DNA of 64,000 nt from Phoronis australis (lineage: Eukaryota > Phoronida > Phoronidae). The translations under genes were made by a program, and so were the position numbers. Under the pieces are notes generated by a model that worked only from the letters and a program-made list of their open reading frames with translations, was not told the DNA's origin and ran no database searches. Shown one piece after another: positions 23,594 through 35,900 of this stretch (positions are counted from its first letter, which is position 1; the number at the start of each line of letters is the position of its first letter). The stretch lies in NCBI GenBank assembly GCA_002633005.1, contig NMRA01000380.1:1-64000 (forward strand), given 5' to 3'.

Positions 23594-24173
23594 TAGTAGT
23601 AGTAATACACTTTATTCACTTTAAGTCAAAAACCAAAAAATACAGTTGATACAAATTTACGCTTATGGAGACTCCGTGAAGGACCAGAAAGGTCCGCTGA
23701 CCACGGAGCCACCAGAGAATAAGAAAGAAAAAATACAGCGTTACAGATAAGCAGAACTATAAAAATTAGGTGATGATGTACTTTAAAACTACTTGTGTAA
23801 AGACTGGGAGAGATTATCGAAAATAGTTACATACAAAGCAGTTGGGAATAGTGCACTCAAGTTCATAATTTTCAAAACAAACATTCTTAAAATAATTTAT
23901 AACAGAGGATAACGAATGGGTAAAAAGTTTTTGGTAGACACTTTCAGGAAGGTTATTAATGATATGAGGTAGGGCATTTCGAACTGAATCTTCAACAAAT
24001 GATTTAGTACAACGGGGAGTATGTAAAAGATGTCGTTGCCTAGTGTAATGTTCATGAACAGACCCACGAGTAATTAAATTGAACGTGTTAAAAAATAAAG
24101 GTAAGTAATTATGAACATATTTGTAGAAAAATTTAATAATNCATGCATTTTTGGGGCATTCGGAATTTCCCAT
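23594..24173 (-). mobile_element. 3' end of a CR1/Jockey-like LINE
   Basis: A minus-strand frame of about 119 codons ends near 23814. Features such as HEHYTRQRHLLH and NALPHIINNLPESV resemble the C-terminal tail after the reverse transcriptase domain in CR1/L2/Jockey-type elements (H-YNTR, then W/N-LP--I). The rest of reverse transcriptase is missing. The minus-strand 3' end is the TACT/TAGTAG-type short repeat at 23592-23606. There is one N at 24141. It lies immediately behind the splice donor of gene A exon 9. Confidence 0.65.
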
Positions 24174-27081
24174 TCACTATAAAAAGAATAAAGAAACGTT
24201 GTCGGGTATTTTTTGGGTGTTTCTTCACCCGTTCAACAAAAAACGCTGTCGGCACGTGTTTGTGTGTTGCAACGAACACTTCATCCCTACGTTACAAATG
24301 TCCCGCTTTTTATTCTGAAGTCCCGTTTTCAGTCCAGTTGGTCCGTTTTTTTCGTTCTTAATTATTGACCATGACATTCATGCAACAGGTCTTTACAGTA
24401 ACATCGTCTCTTTTATTGTTATTTTCCAGAGTCCATTTTCTTAAGTAACATAACTATCGTAAACACGTCTTCCAATGTTCCTTGTTTACGGACACTTCTT
24501 ATTAACATACATTTACATGTATCAGGATCACTTTTACTTTATGACGAAACGAGTTTATTTCTAAACTTTTCTGGAAAGTTCCACACTGTAAGCTAAGTAT
24601 TGAGCTATCCACAGTACGTGTCAAAGCTACCTGATACATGTATATGTTTGCCCATTTTATCTATCAGAAATCCTTTTCTGCAAATTTCGGATAGGGATAG
24701 ATACATTTACTTGGAGCAGACAGATTTATCCTATTTTCCGTTAGAGTCGCTGCATTCGGAATTTTTACTGGCGTGATTGTATCAAATGGCACCAAAGACC
24801 CAATTCATTACAATATTTAAAGATGTATAATTTCGGATGAATGCCTGAATAAATTATCCACAGCCTTTTCTAAACCGTTGTCTTTATAGGGTGGAAATGT
24901 TATGATTCAATGAAATTATTTCCTTAATAGCTTGACTAATCATTAATATAACCTCTCGGCTTCATTTCCGTTTTTCATAGTACCATTTTTCGCATTTTGG
25001 TAACACTCTTAGTTTAAGAATTAAAATATATATTTTAATATAGTCAGTATGCGAAATAATAATTAATTATTAACTGAAATATTTATCTTTTGCTTCTGTA
25101 ATAATCATCAAGACCTGACAATGGGGTTTCTAATGACATGGCTCTTAATCGAAATCACCCCGACTTGACTAAGGTATAATTTTGCCTCCAACTTCATACA
25201 TGTAGCAGTAAGTAGTCCAAAGCAAGTTTTTCAATGGAAGTGTGCTGATAGCAGCTTCTGTCAAAATAGTAAGAAGTAAGAAAACTGCGCATGATAGCTT
25301 TAACACAGGAATTGCATCCTTCAGTTGGTGAACCAAGCTCTTCTCTCTCATGTATCATACTTGTCAACATAAACTAGACTGCCTGTTCAGTTTGAATTTC
25401 AGGCGAGAGCGTTTGTCATTATCATTTGATCGATACATGCATTGTGTAGAACAGTGAACGCATATACTTGTAAACCAATATGATAGTGACAGGACGCGAA
25501 ACTCCGGCAACTCTATAAATGATATTTGCAAAACTGCACTCTTTGCATGATGTTGTTAGAGTTCAGTTTTGGATTTCAACTCTACAAACTGTCATTGATT
25601 AGATCACGTGACCGTGTTCAAGTAAAATTTGGCTGCTGCAAAATACAGACAGGGTAATAAGGTACAATGTATTTGCCGTTGTGATGTGAAATGACTCACA
25701 TCTTTCCAGTTTCTTCACAAAGCTTTTGACAAAGTGGAAGAAGGGCAGCAAGCCCGGTGATGACGTGTGTGCCCCTCGGGTAAAGCCCAATGAGAAGAGT
25801 GGTGCCTTCAAGAGAGCAGTCTCTAGTACGATTTTCTCATAATTCATCATGTGGCAAAAGCTTTATTCAGCAATTGTAAAATGGGAACGTAAGACCAGAT
25901 TTCTGTCTCAAGCCTCGTGTTACTTTTCTTGAAACAGACCTCTTGTTTTTGCACTGTATCGTGCAGCGATAGATAAACCAGTGAGGTATGCAAATGATGA
26001 TTACTTATTAATGCATTTGGGATAATCATGAAGAACTGTCGACGTTCTTTCCAATGATATGACTCTTTATGAAATTCGGTGAAAAACGGCGGTGTTACGA
26101 AAAGTTTTCATGACAGTAAATTTCGTAGCACGTACACAAATCGGCTCTAACTGAAAGTTCCATGGCATTATCTAATCCAAAACATTACCCTGTCAGTGAG
26201 GATGATTGGCATCGTAGATGTGGTTACCTGGCTGTGAACAAAAGCTACCCTGCGTTAGCTAAGCGATTGTCCAATCCCTCAGCATTGTGTGGCGAAGTAT
26301 TTACTTTTGTGCTACACTGTTATAATAGTCTTTCGCAATAGGGCGCCTTAAATAGACCGCTCACCCACAGCAAGACCACAATAAAAGAAGCCTGTATTTC
26401 GCAAGCACGTTCACCTCAAACCGCGTCAGCATATCAGGTAGGACAATGTTTTTATTTAACATGTTGTTCACATTCACAAAAAGAGACGTGTCAGCTAGTG
26501 TGGATCTAGATTGTGTGTAGTCGTGTTAACAAAAATTAGATCGATGATTTTACCCGGATTTTTTGTACATTTCTCGCACCATAGGAGATTACAGCTATAT
26601 TCTGTGTGGAAAAGGATAGGCCGACAGTCTGCCGAACCTTTTGCTCAGATATCATTGAACAAAGCTGGTTCGCATCATGTGTAAATTGATTTCGCAATCT
26701 CTATATTTCAAAAGTCAACGCTGAATGCCGTCCGATGCCTATAAAAACATTAGAACCTGGTTGAAAAAACGCGCTTGTTTGTATTTTAAATCCGATCTGT
26801 TATGTCCTTGCACTAAGAGTGATACCTTGTGAGAACACAAAGCACTCCTTAGTGTAGAGATTTGAGGATTAGGCGTGCTTTTCAGATCTGTACTCGTGAT
26901 TAGATGACAGGGAATCTATTACGCAAGACCCTAGAAACATGTCCAAATTAGTTGGTGAACTGCGGAACGTCATCTCAGAAATGGCTGATCGGATCGATTC
27001 ACGCGGACTTTTCGCCATTGTTGTCCATGTTGAATTCTTTACCGAAGCACTTTGACATTAAAAAAAACAATAGTAACCAAG
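24174..27081. other. Spacer between genes A and B, no gene seen
   Basis: I searched by eye for the exon 10 signature (RCNGLNGEC, PCRQ, EACKL) and found none. The part near 24.53-24.86 kb is an inverted copy of sequence near 48.55-48.85 kb. The rest shows no supported feature. Confidence 0.5.
24527..24860 (-). repeat. Dispersed repeat, inverted relative to 48545-48850
   Basis: The series GAGTTTATTTCTAAACTTTT, TATCCACAGTAC-T-TCAAAGC, CAAAGACCCAATT and GGATGAATGCCTGA reads as the reverse complement of the 48.55-48.85 kb segment in the same relative order. It is probably an old interspersed element. Confidence 0.6.
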
Positions 27082-27322
27082 AGCGCACCCAGCCGTTAAT
27101 ATGGGGTGGCTCGAATTTCTGACTATGTGGACCTTTGGCTGACAAAAAGCTGGAGGACTAAAAGAAACTGGGTACCACCTTCACTGTGCGTCTGCGCCTT
27201 TTTAGTGGACTTTTATCTCGTTTCCTCGGATTTTTGTTTCTCTGAGGTGGACCTTTCTGCCAACTTCGCCAAATGGGGGGCTCGTTCGAGCCCCCCGAGC
27301 CCCCTTCCCTGGTGCGCGCATG
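27082..27322 (+). mobile_element. MITE-like element, TGCGCGCACC family, copy 3
   Basis: It carries GCGCACCCAGCC, GGGGTGGCTCGAATTTCTGA, CTGAGGTGGACCTTTCTGCC and GGTGCGCGCAT in the order of the copy at 10599-10850. GTAACC lies close outside both ends and may be the target duplication. Confidence 0.7.
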
Positions 27323-27424
27323 GTAACCTGACCTTGAATAGTTGCCGAATGAAAAGACATTTCAAGTCACAGGCAATGCCTAGTCTATGCGCCACTATTA
27401 AAATTCGACACTGACCGTTCAACA

Positions 27425-27790
27425 TAGACCCTTGAAATTTTCTGCAGTATAATACAAAAATGAAAACTAGCGGTATATTTTGTAACAATTTAGACCTAAA
27501 TTATTGCATTGATGATGTGTCTTGATTCGAAAACGGATGATTTCTATGATACTATTAATAAAACAGAATTGAATATACAGTAAGTACTCGAAAAATCGTT
27601 ATTGCAAACAACAACCAAAACAATGCTTTCTGCTTCATGAATGGCAGAAACAACGCCTGTGAAAACAACTAGAATCTGCATTTGTTTTATTAACGTCAAG
27701 GGAACGGCCAATCATTACACAGAAGGTACAATGTATTTCTCATAATCAAGCCTCAAAGGGCTAAACCGATAACGCCATCTTGAGGCTAGG
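27425..27790 (+). repeat. Duplicated upstream block, also at 45290-45620
   Basis: The segments AAAATGAAAACTA-CG, AATGATACTATTAA-like, CCAAAACAATG-(C)TTCTGCT, GGCTAAACCGAT and ATCTTGAG-CT-GG-GACGAGGCT occur in the same order and orientation at both sites. One lies about 2 kb before gene B exon 1; the other lies before the C/D block. It could be an older tandem-duplication remnant or shared upstream sequence of the gene family. Confidence 0.6.
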
Positions 27791-28188
27791 TGACGAGGCT
27801 TACCATAATTTTCCGATAATTTCGACTTCTGTGGCGACTCCTAATGACAGTTTTGTTTAATTTTTTGTGCCCATAGTTGTATCTCCTAAACCCACTGCAG
27901 TATTATTGTTAAATTTAGCAAGTGCATTTATATGAAGTTGACAACGGATGACGACGACTTTCAGACGAATCCGACAAACACTGTGACCCCTAGGGGCAAT
28001 TTCATTTTTTCCGTTTTTCTCTGTTTCTCGAAAGCTCCTTGATGGATTTTTATGAAATTTGGAAAAAATGTTTCTATTGAAGAAATGATGAGGCGTTCCC
28101 GTTTTTGAATGAATTTGACGCATTTTGCGCCATCCAGTGGTCATTTTATGATACAACACACACACACACCTAGAAGCACACATTTACG

Positions 28189-28446
28189 GTGCATTCGTGC
28201 ATTCCAGTGCGCATTTCAGTGCTCTGCGTTGCCCAAGTTGCTCTCCTTGGTTTTGTTTCAATCAGTGAAACAGTTGTTCAATACACGGACATGTATACAA
28301 TAAAGGAATTACTTGGGGTACAGTACAACCCAAAAGCATTCGACAAAATGACCTGGAATTCCCATCACGACTGCTGGGTGCAAGCTAAATTCACAGCTGG
28401 AGCTAAATATAGGGTAGTCTACCGTCATGACCGAGAGTGTGTGTGA
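28189..28446 (+). other. Open frame with hydrophobic segment and nearby AATAAA, uncertain
   Basis: The frame is open for 85 codons but begins with GTG, not ATG, so it is not a gene by itself. It reads a hydrophobic stretch (VLCVAQVALLGFVSI), then a polar part with WNSHHDCW. AG acceptor-like sites lie at 28206 and 28219, and AATAAA follows the stop by about 10 bases. It might be the last exon of an unrecognised gene; no family is recognised. Confidence 0.15.
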
Positions 28447-28511
28447 ACAAGAAAATAAATAAAATGTAGAAGCCATTCTGCAATTAAAATTTTGTCGCTC
28501 TTGTACATATA

Positions 28512-28667
28512 GATTATTACATAGCGAAGTCGTTATCCCCTGTTATCTAGAGCCCGAGTGGATTGTGGAGAATTATCGCACGAGGGGCGTTAGCCCCCAG
28601 GGTGATAATTCTACAAAATCCACGAGGGCTCTAGATAAGGGGTATAACGACTGAGAACGTAATAAGC
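28512..28667. mobile_element. Long palindromic MITE-like element upstream of gene B
   Basis: The left arm (AAGTCGTTATCCCC, ATCTAGAGCCC, GTGGATT, GAATTATC) pairs with the right arm (GATAATTC, AATCCAC, GGGCTCTAGAT, GGGGTATAACGACT) around a centre of about 25 bases. The outer ATTATTAC / GTAATAA also pair. Confidence 0.75.
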
Positions 28668-29363
28668 TATTAATACATGTACCACATACTGAACGAGAAA
28701 CATTGCAATGAATCGATCTACCTTTCTCGAATCGCCTCGGCTTTGTAACTACTTTCTATGTCAGAGGCCCGGGGTCGGAGGTCGTGATCTTTTAAGAAAA
28801 GCCGAGATATTTTTGTAAATTAATGCTTTTACTCAAAACCAATTGAAAAATAAAACAAATTAGAAATAAAATGAATCTATAAATTAAGGTTTAGCAACTG
28901 TTATAACTTACTACACATTTTATTACCTAAGCTTCGACCGGGAATATATCGTCTTCTAAAGTACATGTAGGTTACCACTAGTAACTGACTATAATGCTCA
29001 AGTCAAAGGATCCCGACCACACGACACCTGCCTCCCGTTCAGTAACGCTAGGACCTCGCTAAAAAGCAAGACTTCGGGAGATTACGTGAGATATTGCCGT
29101 GTATTTTTAAATAAGAACACGTGACTTTGACTATGTTTTAGCTAGGTCCTAGCCTAGGTCCTAGCGTCTACTGAACGCACGCCTGCATTCAAATTGGAGA
29201 TCGGTGATTTACAAGTGAGAGAACACGAGAGAAAAATTTCACTGAATTAAAATATCGTTTTTATGGAAATTATGCGTATAATTGTCGGTGCAATGCCCTT
29301 TGCTGAATATGCGATTGTTACGCGTGCTTATTTAAGTATTCTATTTTCACCTTCGATGACGTC

Positions 29364-29436
29364 AGCCGCTGAGTGGTGTAGTGGTAAAGTCGGCGACTCT
29401 CAACTGTTGAGGCCCCTGTTCAAACCCGGCAGCGGT
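29364..29436 (+). repeat. tRNA-like sequence, likely a SINE head
   Basis: A 7-bp acceptor-like pairing GCCGCTG / CAGCGGT encloses a box A-like TGTAGTGGTAAAGTC and a box B-like TGTTCAAACCC. The T stem has mismatches and the anticodon arm is unclear, so a functional tRNA is not supported. It lies 260 bp before the ATG of gene B. Confidence 0.4.
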
Positions 29437-29697
29437 TTCCCGCCAAAATGTTATCTCACTAGTGAGATAACTTTATGGGTTATTACACGGTTGTATCTGC
29501 CATTCGAAGCTCATATTGTAGTAAAAATGTAATTATTACCAATAATTTTTGCCGCTATCAGATTTAGATATTTTGCTTCTGCCTTCTACTATTCTGCAGA
29601 TTTCTCGACTACCGAATCGTATAGCTTGATCGATCACCAAACTGGGACTAACTGCTGTCTTGTAGCTACCACACCTCCCCTGGTCCTGCCTATCAAG

Positions 29698-29898
29698 ATG
29701 ATGACTAGGCTGCTGTGTCTCTTTCTCTCGTTGACACTGGTCACTGGATACAAGTTTTATCAAGATGAAGTTCCTAACGGTGATCGCGTACCCCACCCCT
29801 GTAAAGCCAATTACCTGTGGCCGGGCCTAGGACATAGGAATGAACTCGGAGGCGGATCCAGAAACCCATTCGGACTAGATTTTGCTGCAGCTGGTCGT
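29698..29898 (+). CDS. Gene B exon 1: signal peptide and temptin N-terminal half
   Basis: The tandem ATGATG at 29698 opens a signal peptide (LLCLFLSLTLVTG), then YQDEVPNGDRVPHPC, WPGLGH, GGGSRNPFGLDFAAAG. The open frame continues upstream to 29626, but only from a TTG, so the ATG is chosen. The donor is GTAAGT. Relic D has no copy of this exon. Confidence 0.88.
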
Positions 29899-32870
29899 GT
29901 AAGTTAGTCTCTCTGTTGCTCATTTATTTGTTGTACAATCAATTCGTGCAAGGTATTGCGAAATCTGTCACGCCCTTATGAGTGATATCGGATTTGTACT
30001 TGACATCGACCAGAACGTGTGGAAACGTAGAGATATTGTAATTATTTCATGTCCTTTTGCACTGAATTTAGAAATTCTAAATTTTCCGAGATTTCGTAAA
30101 ATAACAGCTTCAGGGTAACGATGAATAATTTTGGCAGTTCACAAAAATTGTCGATAATTCGTTTTAACGGAATAGTACATGATTTCCATGAGTGCGTGTT
30201 TTATGTTTTAACGCATAAACCATGCGTTCGCCTAAAACATCACGTGTCTCATTTACTGCTTAAGGAAATACGAAAGGCCAATTTTACCTATTTGGTCGCT
30301 TAATCAAAGCAATATCATATAGTTTTGAAACATGGAGTAACTTTTCTTCCCTTGCAAAACTCAACGCAAGCATTAAAAATGCCTATCACAGATTTTATGT
30401 TGTTGTTTTTTTCACACTCCTCTTTCAGCCTTTTTTGCCGTGTTGATGATTGCTAGTTACACATGTCTCCGCTTGGAAGCACTACTTGTTCGTCAGAGTA
30501 ATGAATCTGTAATGCATTGTCATGCGGCAATCAATGAAGACCGAGGGATTTTGCGACAAATGAAACAGGGGTGTTGCCAGTGACACAAGAAAAGTCTTAC
30601 ATAATAATAGAGATAAAACAATGCAACTACAAGATATACTTTATCCGCTTTACTTCCGAATAGGTTAATCTTGCGAATCTGAACTTTGAGAGCACATTTG
30701 TGTAATTTTTGTGTCAAGAGAAGTCAGACAAGACGTCTGATTAACAGGCAGATCAGCATCTACACGCGATTACAAGACATGGTATCTGCCGTCTTAAAAG
30801 TCATTGGTACAGCAAAAGGCCACAACCCTAGCCAATCACACACGATTACCTTGAGCGAACAGAGCATTGCCACAAATCAGGTTCGACTGTCTCGCGACGA
30901 CAACATTCTAGCCAAAGGAACGTTTTCCATTGAAAATTTTTGGCTAAATCTTGCACCTCGTATATAATGGTTTCTGATTTTCTAAGTTTTTGTATGGAGT
31001 AATTGTTTCAAGGACGGTTTTAGTCAATAGTTTTCAAACTAAATCAGACAGTATCAAACTTGTATAAACTTTTTTGCCAGAATTATTTGGAAGTTCACTG
31101 GAACCTTTGTCGCAAGAAATCGAAATTTTGTCGAATCATAATGTGGCATGTTTGCGTCTTGCCGCTAATTGTTAATGTACTGTACTAATGCAGTAAGTTG
31201 TCGTCAATTTTGCAACTAGGATGGAGATTTTGTCGAAGTTTAGCCAGAATTGGTACGGATACTAGTCAAACATTAGAAATGGTATTTAATTGGGTTTTTT
31301 GCACCAACACCTTCTGTCAAGTTTTGACGTTGTCCAGCCTATTTTGACCTTGTCCAGCCTGTTTTGAAAATTTCGGTGGATCGACTAGCTCAGGTTGACA
31401 GGTAAAATTTGTTATCGAAGTTTGCACGTTGTAGAAATGGACAAAAGAGTTATGCAACAAGGACAGTGATGGCGACGGAAAAACTAACGGAGCAGAGCTG
31501 GGTGATCCCGATTGTATATGGACTACAGGTAAACTCAGGTTGATTGAAAAACACTTTTTGCTGAGCAAATTTTACATAACACTAACTTCGCTACTTAAAA
31601 CGTAGAAGACTTAAATTCATTTCCTTGGTGCTCGTCCATTGTTTGTCAAGGTTGGAAATGACCCCCTCTCAATATTATTTATTGTCAGATGACCTGACAC
31701 TCATGCATGTGTATAGTTCGCAGTGTTCATCTTTACGTTACATGGACAGTTGAAGTAGTCTGGGCGTTCAGGGTCGTCATAACTCGATTACATGTAGTTG
31801 GAGTCACGTGATCATGTCTGTTTAGTAAAAGTTAGCAAAACGAAAGGTACTTTACATACATGTAGATAGCAAAATAACTATCAATAATGTGCCTAAATTT
31901 CATTTGACATAAATGGTCAAGATTGAAATCTCAAAAATGCTGTTGCAACTTTTGAAATTCGTCTTCGTTTTATGCTACTTTAATTTTTTCATGGACATCG
32001 TAAAAGTTCTGGTTTTGGTAACACTCTCATGCAAAAATGGATCAATTCCTGAATGTGAGGAGAACAGAACATAAAGCTTGAGACAAGTATATGTTTTCCC
32101 GGATAAAGCATAGTAAGATCATGTGACTGTGAATCCGATGAGCCATTTCTGAGACATGATGGTCCGAAGTTCGCCAAATTCGGTCATGTCTATAGGGCAT
32201 TACACGAGCTTAACAAAAAATGTGTAGGCAATTGCGTTATTTGCTTTTTTTGCCTTTGGTGCAGCTCAAATTCAAAATTTTTCAGCGAACGTTTCGATGA
32301 ATATATAATAATCAACTGAAGTGGGTTTTGATTAGTAGAAATCGCCGATCAGTCTAGTGCTAGCATGTATTGTGGAAACTGTTCATGTTTGAATACCTTA
32401 TGAGGCTCATTTTTAGGAAAAACTCCAGCTAATGCGGACGGAATTTCACATCCGGGTGTCTGTGAACCAGTGGGCTCCGCGAAATGCAACGCTACAAACG
32501 ACTGGGACTTCTGCAACCTGGAGCAATTTACTTGCAACGCAACTAAAGAACCAGGTCTGTCATTTAGGGTGTAACCTTTCTACATCAAATTCTTTTAAAA
32601 AATCAATTTTATGTTGCCATTTATTGTTAAAAATTTCCCGCAGTTCGTTGCTTGCTAAGTATAAATGGTTCCTGAAGAAAAATTAAAGCAGAGTCTGACA
32701 TTCCTCGCAAAAATCGTAATTTCATAGAAGATGTCGGGTTTGCTGTAGTTCAGTGGTAATAGCTCTAGACCGGCAATCTAGCGACCTGAGGTTCGATTCC
32801 CAGTTGGGTTTCTTGATTTTTCTGTGTTTATTTGATACACGTCATTACTGACCAACCTCATCATATATTA

Positions 32871-32910
<40 letters not shown>

Positions 32911-35900
32911 TACTATAGAAAATTATTAGGATTTCGAGATATATATATATATATATATATATAAAGTACTATAGAAAATTATTAGGATTTCGAAGATATT
33001 TCAACACACAGTTAGCTTTTGTTATTTGTCTAGCTTCTGCAACGTTTTGGTTTGCCTAAATTACGCAGAGTCATTTGAAGTGACATTATTGGAGACAAGC
33101 GTTTTCTTAGAACATCCTACTCACAGAATCGAACCTGGAGCTCTGAGGTCGTTGTAAAACGCTCTACTAGCGGCGCTAATTCCAACTTGACAAATGGCGG
33201 AGTGATTTTAAGCGAGTGTAAGTGGTAACGCACCCGGCACTTGATTTCGTGTATGGCATAAAACGGCAAGAATTGGCGATTTGTAATGAAATCACAACAA
33301 CAACAGATTGATTTCGTTCGTTTATAGCACTGGTAGAAGCAAATGACCTCAAGAAATCTGTCATGCGTTTTCAGCCGTGAAACCGAGACTTGTAAGCTGC
33401 GTTTCTCTGCAAAAAATACATATATTAGCATATGCCAGTGCTCGCCGACAGAGCGGCCTACAACGTGTACTTCTCCACGCACAAACAATAAATTAAATAT
33501 GCATTTACATTAATCTATGAAAATAAGATGTGCGTAGCGCAAAATTAAGATCCATTTGAACCTTTTCAGACGTCACAACCTTGACTTTACGAATCGACGA
33601 GACGTCGGTTCCCCCTAAAGAGACTACTTACATCTGCCAACATTTCGTCATGCCGACGGACAAGGACTACCATGTGATTGCGTCAAAGCCTGAAATTAGC
33701 AACGAAGTCGTCATGCATCATATTTTGCTTTTTGGCTGTGACTCGGGTAACTTCAGATACTCTGGCACATATTGAATATGTATTGTAGTATAAATGTACA
33801 TTTATGGCCTTTTTCGCAACACAATGTTCGTCAAAATTCACAAAACTTTGATAGTATGCAAAGTGCACTAGCACTGTGAGGCCACTCACAATGTCCTGAC
33901 TTCTAGATACAAGAACCACACTAGATATACTGTGTTGACGCGTTATTAGGCCCATGAGCGTCTGTGCGAAACACTAAGTTATATGCGAAACTAAGACGCA
34001 TGGGAAAATATACAAACTACGTGAGTAAAAAGGCTCCCTGGTCTAAAGGCGAGGCAATACGGTAATCCACTCCATAAATATAATTACCAAATTTCTTGAA
34101 AATACGCATTGGAGAACGAGACATTCTACGTGGCTGTAGCTTACCATCTCTGATTGACCTTGCTGTCTGGTGATGATGTCATCGGACACGTTGAACTTCC
34201 ATTTATAGAATGGATGCTAGCTTACAGCGGTTCTAGGCAAACAGGTTTGTTCTTCAAGTATAAGACAACACTAATAATGGTTTTGAGAATATTAAAGTTT
34301 GGGAGTACACAGTACCTTCAGGTAGTCGTCTACTTTCGTGAGGTGCTCCTCTATTTCTTCAAACACCTTTATATAAGGATTGTTGACCCATGAAATGCAT
34401 GTTAAGTAAGACCTTCAGTGAGTTATGTTAAAGGTCATTACATCCATTATAAACAAAAGATATTTTGAACATTCATATCTAAAGCTACTATGTTTTGCGG
34501 ATTACTTTGTGTTCGAACATTTTCTGTACTGCACTTCCGCCTGGATGTTTTTCTTGCTTGTCATGTCTCTTTTTACAACAATTTCGGCCCAAGTCTTCGT
34601 TTTGGCCTCTCTTTTAATAACGTCCACGCTTCGAAGAAGAATCTACACGTATTTTAAACTGCTCAAGACCTGGTACGAAGGATGATCATTTCTTGTTTTA
34701 TCGGGCTTCTGGTTAGTTCCCAGTCGATTCCTTTGCCACCTAACTTTAATGAACGCAACTTTTGAACGTCTAAGCTAATAGACAATACTGCTCTGATCGG
34801 GATATTTATAAAAGATCAAACAGTGGCACTGAGTCGAGCATTCCCGTAACAACAAGTTTCGTTGCATTGACCATCGTCCTTTAATTTGCTGCATATGGTA
34901 ATGTCTCGGTTATTTAGAATCCACTTAAGTCGTTTTTTCAGTTGTTGTCAGTAAACGTACTGTTCGTGATTCTTAAAAACTCCCTGGTTATGTGGTCACC
35001 ATTGCATTTAGGGTTAGTTCGCAGGCGCTGCTCAGACGGTGGTCCTGCAAAATCCCCGCGTTGGCCGTCTGGCGATCAGGGCCCGGTCTCCAATCTTTTT
35101 ACTCGAAATGGAACTCGAAATTAGGTTTGCATTTTCTACTCTACTTTTGGGCGAACTCAAGATAAGTATCTATTATTCTATGCTCGAGTACACAATAACT
35201 TACGTAGATAATTTATTGCCCTTAGTTCACAGTTTATAAACCCAATATTAGAGCAATAAGTTCGAGTTTGAACTCGAAATTTCGAGTTTTTACTCGAGTT
35301 TGTAGCACGAATATAGGGGTCTTCAAGGGCAAACTTGAACTAGAAACTCCTATGCATAAACGATAATGCATTCGAGCACAGTCTGATAACCAATTATCTT
35401 AAGTTCGCACAAAAGGAGCAGAGAAATTGCCAAAATTAGTTTCGAATTCTTTTCGAGTACAAAGATTAGAGACCGGGCCCAGGTAGGTCAACTTACACAA
35501 GTACACACTAATGATTTCGTTTCGCTGAATTCGTTTGCCATTTTTCTCCCCTCACAGGCACCAGAGTTCTCATGGCCGGATTCATGATTTTGAATTAGGA
35601 GGGGGGCACGGCAGAGTATTAGCCAGGATTTTGCCTGTCGGACATTGGCACTCCCGAACTGAATTTTAGGGGGGCATGGCCCCCTTGACCCCTATCTAAA
35701 TCCGCCACTGGTTATTTCCTCTCGTGCCGTTAAATGACAGTATCCACACATACATGTGCATACATTCAAAGTGCGTGCTATTCTACTAAGAGAAATCAAA
35801 AGATTTTATACAGCGCGGCACACCTACTACATGTACTCTCAGATATACATGTACGCAGCAAATGACACCGATTCATTCGCATTATGTTCTTGTATTTCAA

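Noticed and set aside
28157-28170. CRISPR or other spaced repeats near short CA runs
   Set aside because: These are simple short dinucleotide runs in an animal genome, without regular spacers.
29364-29436. Functional tRNA gene
   Set aside because: The acceptor pairs, but the T stem has mismatches and no convincing anticodon arm is seen. It was kept only as a SINE-like piece.
32736-32812. Functional tRNA-Ala (GGC anticodon)
   Set aside because: C at loop position 33, an extra base in the T stem and unpaired acceptor ends exclude a normal tRNA.
32873-32996. Matrix-attachment or origin-like AT element
   Set aside because: An AT microsatellite with a duplicated spacer explains it; no independent signal supports a role.
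34425-34685. 86-codon plus-strand frame with two hydrophobic stretches in gene B intron 4
   Set aside because: It has no splice context, no homologue elsewhere in the window and no recognised family. AT-rich DNA readily gives hydrophobic frames.
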